Made by a program: the position numbers and the translations under genes. The notes under the pieces are model-generated. The model ran no database searches, was not told where the DNA came from, and was given only the letters and a program-made list of their open reading frames with translations. Positions 1 through 7,824 of a DNA stretch of 44,519 nt are shown piece by piece. The DNA is from Latescibacteria bacterium UBA6620 (GTDB taxonomy: Bacteria > Latescibacterota > UBA2968): contig DJHM01000011.1 in NCBI GenBank assembly GCA_002433075.1, positions 1 to 44,519 of the forward strand, read 5' to 3'. Every line of letters begins with the position of its first letter. The stretch's first letter is position 1.

Positions 1-91
1 CCTCTGCGATGGTCTTGCCCCCGGGCACCAGGATCTCGGCTTGCCGCAGGTGACCGATGATCTGCTCTGCTGAATACCGCTCCCTCGACAT
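1..91 (-). CDS. IS3-family transposase OrfA, N-terminal part
   Basis: The minus strand reads from an ATG at 91 to the window edge and gives about 30 residues beginning MSRERYSAEQIIGHLRQAEI, the usual opening of the helix-turn-helix OrfA subunit of IS3-family transposases, which binds the terminal repeats before OrfB performs strand transfer. The rest lies outside the window. The ribosome-binding site GAGGGG sits 7 bases upstream, inside the 3' arm of a long hairpin. Family assignment rests on the N-terminus only, so the subgroup cannot be named. Confidence 0.8.
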   Translation of the reverse strand, partial: MSRERYSAEQIIGHLRQAEILVPGGKTIAE

Positions 92-97
92 AGAAAA

Positions 98-148
98 CCC
101 CTCTGTTTGTCCCAGATTCTAACTCTGAAACTGGGACAAACAGAGGGG
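98..148 (-). promoter_or_regulatory. 18-bp perfect hairpin over the transposase start
   Basis: Bases 98-115 and 131-148 are perfect reverse complements (18 bp) around a 15-base loop. On the transposase strand the 3' arm ends in GAGGGG followed by TTTT and then the ATG at 91, so the arm contains the ribosome-binding site. The loop contains TAGAAT (complement of 116-121), a good -10 candidate. Transcripts entering from outside would fold and hide the site; transcripts starting inside would lack the 5' arm. This reading is inference by analogy with other IS elements. Confidence 0.65.
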
Positions 149-365
149 TCAGGTCAGGTTCGATCGTCAACAAGGGGTGGGCCCTGAATCGAAGGCGGCC
201 TGGAACGACCTTTTCGTGAACTTCGGGATGGAAGACCAGCCCCTCTATGAGGGCTTCAAGTGGGCCAAAGAAAATCTCTACAAGTGCGAAGATCCGAAGA
301 TCGATACCTGCTTTAAAATTCAAGATTGGGATGAAAGCAGGGCCCCATCGCCCCGCGTGACCTGA
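129..365 (+). pseudogene. 3' remnant of an unidentified gene beside the IS
   Basis: An open frame runs from 129 to a TGA at 363-365, with the nearest possible start a GTG at 177 lacking a convincing ribosome-binding site. The peptide has a globular, Trp- and Lys-rich composition (for example FVNFGMEDQPLYEGFKWAKE), unlike a random frame. It looks like the C-terminal end of a protein whose 5' part was removed by the insertion sequence at its left. I do not recognise the family. Confidence 0.45.
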
Positions 366-384
366 CCCGGAACGGAGGTGTGTC

Positions 385-1134
385 GTGGATTCAGACGCAG
401 TGGAGTTGAAGGGACAGGTGTGCATGGTCACGGGCGGTGGGCGGGGAATCGGCCGCGCGATTGTCCTGGCGCTCGCAGGAGCCGGGGCGAAGGTCGCTGC
501 CGTCGCGCGATCCGAAGATCAGTTGGTAGAGACAGCCTCCCTTGCCCCTCAGGGAAGTGTTCACACGTTTCCGGGCGATGTTTCATCCCGAGCGGACGTG
601 GAGCGGATCGCGGACGAGGTTGAAGCACAGATTGGCACGGTCGACCTCCTCGTGAACAACGCCGGTGTCCACGGACCGCTTGGCCCTATCTGGGAACTCG
701 ACCCGGAGGAATGGTGGTCGTGCCTGGAGATAAACCTGAAGGGCGCGATGATGTTCTCAACCGTGGTCCTCAAGGGGATGGTCGACCGAAACAGAGGCCG
801 CATCATCATTGTGTATAGCGGCGCGGGCCTGAGGCCCTTCCTTTTCCTATCGGCCTACTGCAACAGCAAGGCGGCGATGATTCGCCTGACCGAGCAGACG
901 GCGTGGGAAACCAAAGAGTACGGCATTTCCGTTTTTTCGATGGGTCCCGGCATTGACAGTCTTAAGGCCACCGCCTACCCTCTGTTAAGTTCCGCGAACA
1001 ATCGTGATTCGATTGGCCTCCCCAGCAAGGCGACGAGCCGCCAATGCCAGACCCAACCCAACAACCACGTCAGACCCCAGGAACATCTGCCATTTGGTTC
1101 GTACTGGGCTGGGCGGCCGCCCTTCGCATCCTGA
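385..1134 (+). CDS. SDR-family oxidoreductase with degraded 3' end
   Basis: This is a classical short-chain dehydrogenase/reductase through about residue 190: TGGGRGIG cofactor motif (residues 16-23), NNAG (91-94), catalytic Ser145 and YCNSK (Tyr158, Lys162). It should reduce or oxidise an alcohol/ketone with NAD(P). After SMGPG (near base 955) the expected 50-60 C-terminal residues are absent; the frame instead runs through low-quality sequence and 91 bases into the next gene. The GTG start at 385 has GGAGG 6 bases upstream. The gene lies next to an IS end and another broken gene, so I regard it as probably inactive. The substrate cannot be inferred. Confidence 0.7.
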   Translation: MDSDAVELKGQVCMVTGGGRGIGRAIVLALAGAGAKVAAVARSEDQLVETASLAPQGSVHTFPGDVSSRADVERIADEVEAQIGTVDLLVNNAGVHGPLGPIWELDPEEWWSCLEINLKGAMMFSTVVLKGMVDRNRGRIIIVYSGAGLRPFLFLSAYCNSKAAMIRLTEQTAWETKEYGISVFSMGPGIDSLKATAYPLLSSANNRDSIGLPSKATSRQCQTQPNNHVRPQEHLPFGSYWAGRPPFAS

Positions 1135-2873
1135 ACCTCTATAGTTTCCTGACATCGAGCCCCTATGCGGACAGGCTCATTTCCGACGCGAAGATCTTCG
1201 ACCGGTGGGCCCTGCGTATCGCAGGCGGAGACTGGCTCGGGGATGCATCACTGTTCGTCCTCTCCCCTCTCTATGCCTACGTGGTCGGCCTTGTCTACAC
1301 CCTGATAGGCCACACTCCTGCACTCGTCCTGATCCTGCAGTCGTGCGTAGGTATGGTGTGCTCGGTCGCTGTCTACAAGCTGGCCGAAGATCGATTCGGG
1401 ACCGTCGCTGGAGTGACCGCAGGCCTCCTTTATGGCTCCCTGGGTTCATTGCTGTTCTACGAAACCATGCTCATTGGCACCTCCATCGCGGTCTCCCTGA
1501 TCGTTGGGTTCCTTTACTTTACCCAATCCTGGCATCAGGCAACGCGACCGATGTCCATCCTTCTCGCTGGCCTCTGCCTTGGCTGTGTCTGTCTCCTGAG
1601 ACCGAACGCCTTCGTCCTCGTCCCCGCCTCCGTCCTGTGGACGCTCTATTCGCGGCGGGAACTGCGAGGAGCGACTGCGATGAGACGACTTTGGCCTCTG
1701 GGCATCGGCGTAGCCTTGCCGTTGATCCTCGTCCTGCTGCGAAACGGACTGGTCGCAGGTGTCTGGACCCCTCTGACCTCTCACGGAGGGATCAACTTCT
1801 ACATGGGGAATCATCGAGACGCACCCGGTTGGTTCGCGCCTCCCCCGGGCATGCGGGCGGATATCACGCCCGACGCGCCACGAGGTAACCTCGAAGGCCC
1901 CCGCCGACTGGCCGAGGCCAATCTCGGCCGTGAACTCTCGGACCAGGAGGTCTCGTCCTACTGGTTCAGGCAGGGCTTCAGGTTTCTCGTCTTCGAACCA
2001 GCCGAAGCAGCTGTCGTGGTAGCCCGGAAGATTCGCCTGTTTCTCTCCGGTCACGAGCAACCCCTCAATTACACCTACGAGGTTCAACGAGATTACAGTC
2101 CCGTCTTGAAGCTGCCATTCGGCCAGCTCTGGTTCCTCTACCCACTTGCCGTTCTCGGAATCGCGGTGGCGATTCGACGTCAGGACCGACCAACCGACTG
2201 GATGATTTACCTCCTGGTCTATGCGGCCGCGGTCGTGGCATTCCACGTTTCGACGCGATATCGAATGCCGGCAATTCCTCTGATCGTCTGCTTCGCCGGC
2301 CTCGGAGCTTCCGTGCCCATCGAGGCCTGGCGGCGTGGGTCGCGTCACGCCGTGATCCCCATCGGTATCCTGATCGCGCTCATGGTTGGCTACCGGGCTG
2401 AGCGCTCGATGTGGCCGATCGATCGCAGCGCTGACCCGTTCAACCTGGCTACCTCCTACGTCTACGACGGAGATTTTACTCGTGCGCTCCCCTGGTATGA
2501 GAGATCCCGTGACGCCGGTGGACGATTCCCCAGCCTGTTCTACAACCTGGGCGCCACCTATGTCGCGACTGGTAACGTGAGCGCGGCGGAAGAAGCCTAT
2601 CGGTCCGCGATCCAGATCAACCCCACGTTCGCGGAAGCCCACACAAACCTGGGGAACATCCTGTTCAAGACCGGCCGCTACGAAGAGGCCGGTAAAGCCT
2701 ACGGTAACGCAATCGATGCGGACCCTTCTGCACTTAACGCGCGCGCGGCCCTCGGATGGGTTGCATACACCTTCAACCGCGAACAGGAAGCCCGCAGCCA
2801 TTGGGAAAGCGTCCTCTCGATCGCACCCGATCATCCCTCCGCCCTTGCCGGCCTGAAACGATTGGAACAGTAG
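1044..2873 (+). CDS. GT39-like membrane glycosyltransferase with C-terminal TPRs
   Basis: A 609-residue protein. Residues 15-450 hold many hydrophobic segments, with an extracytoplasmic motif ISDAKIFDRWA followed by GGDWLG near residues 47-65, typical of ArnT/PMT-like (GT39/GT83) transferases that use polyprenyl-phosphate sugars. Residues about 465-609 form tetratricopeptide repeats (Asn-Leu-Gly and Ala-x-x-x-Tyr patterns). Such fusions are common in uncultured phyla and probably glycosylate lipids, glycans or proteins at the membrane; the acceptor is unknown. The ATG at 1044 overlaps the degraded SDR frame and has only a weak upstream purine run. Two further genes, also linked to the envelope, follow on the same strand. 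Confidence 0.75.
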   Translation: MPDPTQQPRQTPGTSAIWFVLGWAAALRILNLYSFLTSSPYADRLISDAKIFDRWALRIAGGDWLGDASLFVLSPLYAYVVGLVYTLIGHTPALVLILQSCVGMVCSVAVYKLAEDRFGTVAGVTAGLLYGSLGSLLFYETMLIGTSIAVSLIVGFLYFTQSWHQATRPMSILLAGLCLGCVCLLRPNAFVLVPASVLWTLYSRRELRGATAMRRLWPLGIGVALPLILVLLRNGLVAGVWTPLTSHGGINFYMGNHRDAPGWFAPPPGMRADITPDAPRGNLEGPRRLAEANLGRELSDQEVSSYWFRQGFRFLVFEPAEAAVVVARKIRLFLSGHEQPLNYTYEVQRDYSPVLKLPFGQLWFLYPLAVLGIAVAIRRQDRPTDWMIYLLVYAAAVVAFHVSTRYRMPAIPLIVCFAGLGASVPIEAWRRGSRHAVIPIGILIALMVGYRAERSMWPIDRSADPFNLATSYVYDGDFTRALPWYERSRDAGGRFPSLFYNLGATYVATGNVSAAEEAYRSAIQINPTFAEAHTNLGNILFKTGRYEEAGKAYGNAIDADPSALNARAALGWVAYTFNREQEARSHWESVLSIAPDHPSALAGLKRLEQ

Positions 2874-2910
2874 TCAGTCACTAACTCCTGCCCGTTCAGT
2901 GCTACAGCGG

Positions 2911-2939
2911 TTGAGCCGAAGAGCGGATCTGCCTACATT
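2911..2939 (+). promoter_or_regulatory. Putative sigma-70 promoter
   Basis: TTGAGC (2911-2916) and TACATT (2934-2939) are separated by 17 bases in the gap before the membrane-protein gene that starts at 2979. Both hexamers match the sigma-70 consensus at four or more positions. Assigned by eye only; the upstream glycosyltransferase may also read through. Confidence 0.35.
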
Positions 2940-2978
2940 GTGGGCTTTGTCGCGATGTCCTGAATCGAAAGACTCTGT

Positions 2979-4115
2979 ATGTCGGATACACCCGCGCCAC
3001 GACATCAATGGATCATTAATCCGCTGGTCGACCTCTCGTGTTTCTCCATCGGATGGATGGTCATTTTCATAGTCCCCCTGATCGTGCCCGAGCTCGAAGA
3101 GAACGCACGCTTCGTCGCCGTCACCTTCTTCATCGCCCACCGATACTTTACGTTTCCACTTGTCTATGGAGACCGAACGGAATACGCACGCAGGAAGTTG
3201 ACCTACCTGATCGTACCGGTCCTCTGCATCGTGGGAGTATGGCTCTGCTACGAGTTTCGACGCGCGGAGCCAGAGATGTTCACGTTCTGGTCCTTCTTCA
3301 ACTACTTCCACTTCGTGAAACAGAAGTACGGCATTCTTAGGATCTATTCCAGCAAGACGAGGTGGGGATTCAAGCGCCTAGACGAAGTCGTGGTTTACGG
3401 TTGGGGGGCCGCGGGGGTGCTCCACGTCCTCGCCCACCAGTCCGATGTCGAAGGCCGATTGATGTTCTACCTGTCGAGCAATCCGGCCTGGATCTACGGG
3501 ATGGTGATTCTCGTCGGTGCATTCTGGACGATCGACGAGCTATGGGGATGGACGGGGGAGACGAAACGCTCCACGATCGTCGCACTCGGATCGGCATTCG
3601 TTGTCATGGGAGGCGGGATCGGAATGTTCGCCATCGACCCCGCAACCGGGCCGATGATGGTCTACATCACCTACTCAGCGTTTGGCCTGCTGACCCTGAT
3701 CTGGCTGGTTCACGAATTACGGGCACCGAACGGCCCCTGCATACCCAAGATTCTGTTCACCGCGGGGGTCGCCATCATGTACGGCTTCGGGCCCGTTGCC
3801 TCGGCAACCGCGTTCCTCGTGGCCACAAGTTTCAGCCACGCTTTCGAATACTTCGCGATCTGCGGATTCGCGCTCCAGAACAAGGCCAGAAATCACAAGG
3901 AGGATGTTCCCCTCCTGTCCTTTCCGGCCAGACACATCGTGCTCTACACGGTCCTGTTGATCGCTGTGATGTCCGTCTTTCACAAGCTGCTCAACGATAT
4001 CTCTCCTAACCTCTATTTCCTCTTCATCTACAGCACCTCTTTCATGCATTTTGTCTACGACGGAATGATCTGGAAGCTGCGGAGACCCAGGGTAGCGGCG
4101 GAGGTACGGGCGTAG
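2979..4115 (+). CDS. Polytopic membrane protein of unknown function
   Basis: A 378-residue protein with roughly nine to ten hydrophobic segments. It carries His-rich patches at segment edges: FIAHRYFTFPL, FNYFHFVKQKYG, SFSHAFEYFAI and, near the C-terminus, SFMHFVYDGMIWKLRRP. Repeated membrane-edge His/Tyr residues resemble metal- or lipid-handling integral membrane enzymes, but I cannot assign a named family. It sits between a GT39-like transferase and a TPR-parvulin lipoprotein on the same strand (11 bases to the latter), suggesting a joint envelope function. The ATG at 2979 has no strong ribosome-binding site. Confidence 0.7.
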   Translation: MSDTPAPRHQWIINPLVDLSCFSIGWMVIFIVPLIVPELEENARFVAVTFFIAHRYFTFPLVYGDRTEYARRKLTYLIVPVLCIVGVWLCYEFRRAEPEMFTFWSFFNYFHFVKQKYGILRIYSSKTRWGFKRLDEVVVYGWGAAGVLHVLAHQSDVEGRLMFYLSSNPAWIYGMVILVGAFWTIDELWGWTGETKRSTIVALGSAFVVMGGGIGMFAIDPATGPMMVYITYSAFGLLTLIWLVHELRAPNGPCIPKILFTAGVAIMYGFGPVASATAFLVATSFSHAFEYFAICGFALQNKARNHKEDVPLLSFPARHIVLYTVLLIAVMSVFHKLLNDISPNLYFLFIYSTSFMHFVYDGMIWKLRRPRVAAEVRA

Positions 4116-4126
4116 CAGGGCCGAGG

Positions 4127-5185
4127 ATGATGCAGAACGTGAATGTCACAAAACGTAACCTGAGGAAGGTGTGCCCTCAGATCCTGCGATCGGCCCTTGT
4201 CGTACTCGCCCTCGGTGCCTGCCAGGAACGCGCTCTACGCATTCATCTTGAAGATGCGGATGGGCATCGCGACGCGGGCAGATACGAAGAGGCGATCAAC
4301 GAGTACCGACAGGCACTGGCGATAGACTCAACGAACGTGAAGCTCTTCAACAGTGCCGGGTTTCTTCACATTCGGTTAGGCAGAGTCGACAGCGCGATGA
4401 AATACTATCGTGCCGCCCTCCGGGCCGATTCGACGGCGGCCGAGTCATACTACAACCTCGGGGTTCTTTTCTTCAGCATCGAAGAATTCGATAGCGCCCT
4501 CGTGGCCTACGAGCGCGCCGTCCGCCACGATCCGCTCCACGTTCAGGCGCACAACAATCTCGGATCGCTCCTGGAACGGAGTGGACGAGTTGCTGCGGCC
4601 ATCGGTCACTATGAACAGGCCACGACCGTGGACTCGACGTTCGCACCCGCGTGGGTGAATACCGGACGCGCCCACTTTCGAATGGGGAGAATGCCTGAGG
4701 CAACGGAGGCGTACACGAAAGCCCTGTCCCTCAACCCTGACGTGGCGGATGCCCACGTTGGTCAGGCCACTGTGCTGGCTGAGTCGGGGAATCTGGACCA
4801 GGCCATCGAACATCTGGATCGAGCGGCCCTGCTGGCGCCCGAGTCTCGGCTCGTGAGGGAAGGTCTGGCCGAAGTACAGGCGATGCGGGACGATCGGGAC
4901 CGACGTCTTCAGAGCGGCGAGATGCGAGCGCGCCACATCCTCGTGCGAAGCGAAGAACTGGCCCGTTGGCTCCTGCAGAAAGTGCAGTCCGGAGAGGATT
5001 TTGCGACCCTCGCCCGGGCCCATTCGGTCGATCCATCTGCCTCGGCGGGCGGAGACATCGGCGCATTCAAGCCGGGCGATCTGCTACCCGCCTTCGAAGA
5101 AACGGTGAGGAATCTGTCGCCTGGTGATGTCGGAGAGCCGTTCAAGAGCCCCCTGGGCTGGCACATTGTCGAACGAACATATTGA
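4127..5185 (+). CDS. TPR lipoprotein with C-terminal parvulin-type PPIase domain
   Basis: A 352-residue protein. The N-terminus is a lipoprotein signal ending in the lipobox LGAC (Cys at residue 32), so it is probably membrane-anchored outside the cytoplasm. Residues about 40-255 form six or more tetratricopeptide repeats. Residues about 265-352 match the PpiC/SurA rotamase fold: MRARHILV, DFATLARAHSVDPSA, GGDIGAF, LSPGDVGEPFKSPLGWHIV. The order TPR then parvulin is unusual; it suggests a periplasmic chaperone that gathers partners through the TPRs. It follows the membrane-protein gene by 11 bases. Two adjacent ATGs at 4127 and 4130 are both possible starts. Confidence 0.8.
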   Translation: MMQNVNVTKRNLRKVCPQILRSALVVLALGACQERALRIHLEDADGHRDAGRYEEAINEYRQALAIDSTNVKLFNSAGFLHIRLGRVDSAMKYYRAALRADSTAAESYYNLGVLFFSIEEFDSALVAYERAVRHDPLHVQAHNNLGSLLERSGRVAAAIGHYEQATTVDSTFAPAWVNTGRAHFRMGRMPEATEAYTKALSLNPDVADAHVGQATVLAESGNLDQAIEHLDRAALLAPESRLVREGLAEVQAMRDDRDRRLQSGEMRARHILVRSEELARWLLQKVQSGEDFATLARAHSVDPSASAGGDIGAFKPGDLLPAFEETVRNLSPGDVGEPFKSPLGWHIVERTY

Positions 5186-5228
5186 GGTCGCGAGACCTGA
5201 GTGAAGTTCACCCGATGGAGGCTAAAAG

Positions 5229-6221
5229 ATGAGACCCATACTCGGAATGGGACGCGGAAGCGGAGATGCGATGAACCAGCAGCTCGTTTTCATGAAGCAG
5301 ATCGGCGTCGAGGGCGTCGTCATCGGCCCCCCTGTGGATCCCGACAAGGGATACTACGAGTATCCTGTCCTCATGAATATGAAAGCCCAGATCGAGGGGC
5401 AGGGGCTGAAATGCGAGGGAACTTCACTCCTCCCCTGGTCCATGTGTTACAAATGGATGCTCGGTCTGCCCGGTCGCGACGAGCAGATCGAGAACTTGCA
5501 GAAGACCCTCCGCAACATGGGCGCAGCCGGCCTCGATTTCCTCGTGTACAACATGCACGCCATTCGCTTCTATCGCACGAACCAGGGCCGTCCCTCCCGC
5601 GGCGGGGCCCTCGGCTCCTCTTTTCAAGCCGAGCGCGTCAAGAACGCGCCTCTGATGGCCAGTCCCGGGATCGACGAGTCCCTGATTCCGGAGAGCCATC
5701 GCAAACCGATCACCGACGACCAGATGTGGGAAAACCTGGAGTATCTTCTCAAAGCCGTCGTTCCCGTCGCCGAAGAAGCGGGCGTGCATCTCGCGCTCCA
5801 TCCAGACGATCCACCCGTGCCCGAAATCGCCGGTGTAGCCCGCATCATGCGGGAACCAGAAGCCTTCCAGCGCGCCATCGACATGGTGCCCAGTGAATAC
5901 AACGGCCTGAAGTTCTGCACGGGGTGCTTCGCGGAGATGGAGGTCGACGTGCCGAGGTGGATCCGACACTTCGCGGACCAGAAAAAGATCTTCCTGATGG
6001 ACTTCCGCAACATCAGTGGCAAGAACAGCGACTTTACCGAAGCCTTTCCCGACGACGGCAACGCCAAAATGTTCGACTGTATGAAGGCGCTCAAGGACTC
6101 GGGCTATGAGGGTCCGATTCACCCCGATCACGCCATGCACATCACCGGCGACGACGACACTCGTCAGTACTGGTCGTATGCCATCGGACATATGCGCGGG
6201 TTAATGGAGGGGTTGCAGTAG
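5229..6221 (+). CDS. Mannonate dehydratase (UxuA)-like TIM-barrel protein
   Basis: A 330-residue protein related to UxuA, which dehydrates D-mannonate to 2-keto-3-deoxygluconate. Family landmarks are LALHPDDPP (His191), GLKFCTGCFAEM (Cys230), FRNISG, DDGNAKMFDCM and HPDHAM (Asp300-His301). The metal-ligand His normally preceding FRN is Asp258 here (LMDFRN), and the protein is shorter than E. coli UxuA (about 390). It may therefore bind metal differently or act on another sugar acid. The start has GGAGG 7 bases upstream. It opens a plus-strand group leading to the amino-sugar genes. Confidence 0.75.
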   Translation: MRPILGMGRGSGDAMNQQLVFMKQIGVEGVVIGPPVDPDKGYYEYPVLMNMKAQIEGQGLKCEGTSLLPWSMCYKWMLGLPGRDEQIENLQKTLRNMGAAGLDFLVYNMHAIRFYRTNQGRPSRGGALGSSFQAERVKNAPLMASPGIDESLIPESHRKPITDDQMWENLEYLLKAVVPVAEEAGVHLALHPDDPPVPEIAGVARIMREPEAFQRAIDMVPSEYNGLKFCTGCFAEMEVDVPRWIRHFADQKKIFLMDFRNISGKNSDFTEAFPDDGNAKMFDCMKALKDSGYEGPIHPDHAMHITGDDDTRQYWSYAIGHMRGLMEGLQ

Positions 6222-6267
6222 TCGGGTGGAGCTCGTTGCCACCTCACTGCGCACGGACCTTTAGACG

Positions 6268-7812
6268 ATGTCCTTCTCTCTCATCATACGAAACGGCGAC
6301 GTCATCGACGGTACGGGTGACCGCCCGCCTTTTCGCGCTGACGTAGGCGTCACCGGCGACGTAATCACCGCAGTCGACGACCTGTCCACGGCCAAGGCCG
6401 ATCGCGAGATCGATGCCAGTGGCCGGGTTGTGTCACCCGGATTCATCGACGTCCACGTGCACGGTGAAATCGCACTCCTCGGAACACCCGATCAATACGG
6501 CGAAGTGCAGCAAGGCATCACGACGCAACTGCTCGCCCCGGACGGGTTCGGATGGGCGAGACTGGCAGGAGCTCGTGCGCAGGAGCTATGGGAATACACA
6601 CTATTCGCCTACGGTAACGTGGACATCGAGCCCCCTTGGAACAGTATCGACGGCTACCTCTCCCTCTTCGATCGGCGCACCCCTTCGAACGTCGTCTCCC
6701 AAGTTCCTCATTGCGCCATCCGTGCGGAAGTGATGGGCTGGGAGGCCCGGGTCGCAACCGACGATGAACTCAAACAGATGGAAGCTCTCACCCGAGAGTG
6801 GATGGAAGCGGGTGCGTGCGCGCTCAACCTGGGCCTCGACTACCAACCCAGCTCCAGTGCGGACTTCCGAGAACTCGTCGCCCTGTGCAAGGTGGTTGCC
6901 GAATACGATGGAATCTATGCCGCCCATCAACGGTACCACATCCTCGGGCGCGAACCTGCGTGGCGCGAAACTATGGACCTTTCCCGGGAAGCCGGCATCC
7001 CGGTCCACGTCTCTCACGAACGTGTCGACGAAATTTCAGGGCCGCTGCTCGACGAGGTCGAACGGGAGGACATCGACCTCACATTCGAATCCTACCTCTA
7101 TTCTGCCGGCATGACTCACATGACGATGATGCTGCCAATGGAATACCAGCACGGCAGCCCAGTGGAAGTGCTCGAGCGCCTGCGGGACCCGGCCGTACGA
7201 GCGAATTCCCTTCCCGTCCTGCGGGAAAAGCTGGGCATCGCAGATCAGATATGCGGGTTCACCCGATCCGGCAAGCATACCGGGAGACGGCTTCGCGACC
7301 TTGCCCAGGAGGCGAACAGTTCGCCTGAGTCCTTCGCCTATGACCTCCTGCTCGAAGAAGCCGGACTCCAGGCGTTCGTGTTCCCGTGGCAGGTTCCCGA
7401 AGAGGAAGCTCAACACGCCGTGGAAGCCACGGCTCGACACCCGCTGATGATGATCGCCAGTGACGGCATCTACAACATCCCCCATCCCCATCCGCGGGGA
7501 ATGGGTTGCTTCGCACGCGTGCTGGGTGAATTCGTGCGCGATCGTGGGATTCTGACCCTCGAGGAGGCCGTCTCCAGGATGAGCGCCTTCCCCGCCGATC
7601 GCTTCCGGATTCCTGACCGCGGTCGTATCGAGGTCGGTCGTGCCGCCGACCTCGTCCTGTTCGATCCCGACACCGTGGCCGCTCAATCGACCTACGAAAA
7701 TCCCAGGCGTCCCCCACTCGGTATCGACGACGTCATCGTCAATGGCGAAGCCGTCATCGCCGAAGGGATGCCGACAGGCGTCATGTCCGGCCGGGTGGTC
7801 CATCGGCGGTAG
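6268..7812 (+). CDS. D-aminoacylase-like amidohydrolase
   Basis: A 514-residue metal-dependent amidohydrolase of the N-acyl-D-amino-acid deacylase group. The N-terminal composite beta domain contains LIIRNGDVIDGTG; VSPGFIDVHVHGE gives metal ligands His63 and His65; SDGIY supplies the late catalytic Asp; the C-terminus ends with the usual GRIEVGRAADLVLFDPDT. Where characterised D-aminoacylases have a metal-bridging Cys (GNCGFS), this protein has PDGFG, with Asp92 at that place. It should hydrolyse an N-acyl bond; the substrate may be an N-acyl-D-amino acid or an N-acetylated amine linked to the adjacent nagB and ackA. The gap to nagB is 12 bases, consistent with an operon. Confidence 0.8.
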   Translation: MSFSLIIRNGDVIDGTGDRPPFRADVGVTGDVITAVDDLSTAKADREIDASGRVVSPGFIDVHVHGEIALLGTPDQYGEVQQGITTQLLAPDGFGWARLAGARAQELWEYTLFAYGNVDIEPPWNSIDGYLSLFDRRTPSNVVSQVPHCAIRAEVMGWEARVATDDELKQMEALTREWMEAGACALNLGLDYQPSSSADFRELVALCKVVAEYDGIYAAHQRYHILGREPAWRETMDLSREAGIPVHVSHERVDEISGPLLDEVEREDIDLTFESYLYSAGMTHMTMMLPMEYQHGSPVEVLERLRDPAVRANSLPVLREKLGIADQICGFTRSGKHTGRRLRDLAQEANSSPESFAYDLLLEEAGLQAFVFPWQVPEEEAQHAVEATARHPLMMIASDGIYNIPHPHPRGMGCFARVLGEFVRDRGILTLEEAVSRMSAFPADRFRIPDRGRIEVGRAADLVLFDPDTVAAQSTYENPRRPPLGIDDVIVNGEAVIAEGMPTGVMSGRVVHRR

Positions 7813-7824
7813 GACTTCCCCTCG

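Larger units (their letters stand above)
1..151 (-). mobile_element. End of an IS3-type insertion sequence
   Basis: The partial OrfA, a start-proximal non-coding end and an inverted repeat together indicate the left end of an IS3-family element that enters from outside the window. The likely outer boundary is near 151, where the terminal sequence read inward begins TGACCCCTCTG, a plausible IS3-type terminus. A fragment of another reading frame resumes directly beyond it, as expected if the element inserted into or beside a gene. The target duplication cannot be checked because the other end is missing. Confidence 0.6.

Noticed and set aside
1446..2834. Long minus-strand frame (462 codons) opposite the glycosyltransferase
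   Set aside because: It mirrors the plus-strand gene, has a charged low-complexity composition without motifs, and is best explained as a shadow of high G+C codon use.
4127..5185. Foldase of the PrsA or SurA type
   Set aside because: Those proteins lack TPR arrays and place the rotamase differently; only the parvulin domain itself is shared.
5185..5204. Small stem AGGTC/GACCT before the mannonate-dehydratase-like gene
   Set aside because: A 5-bp stem is expected by chance at this G+C content and has no terminator or operator context.
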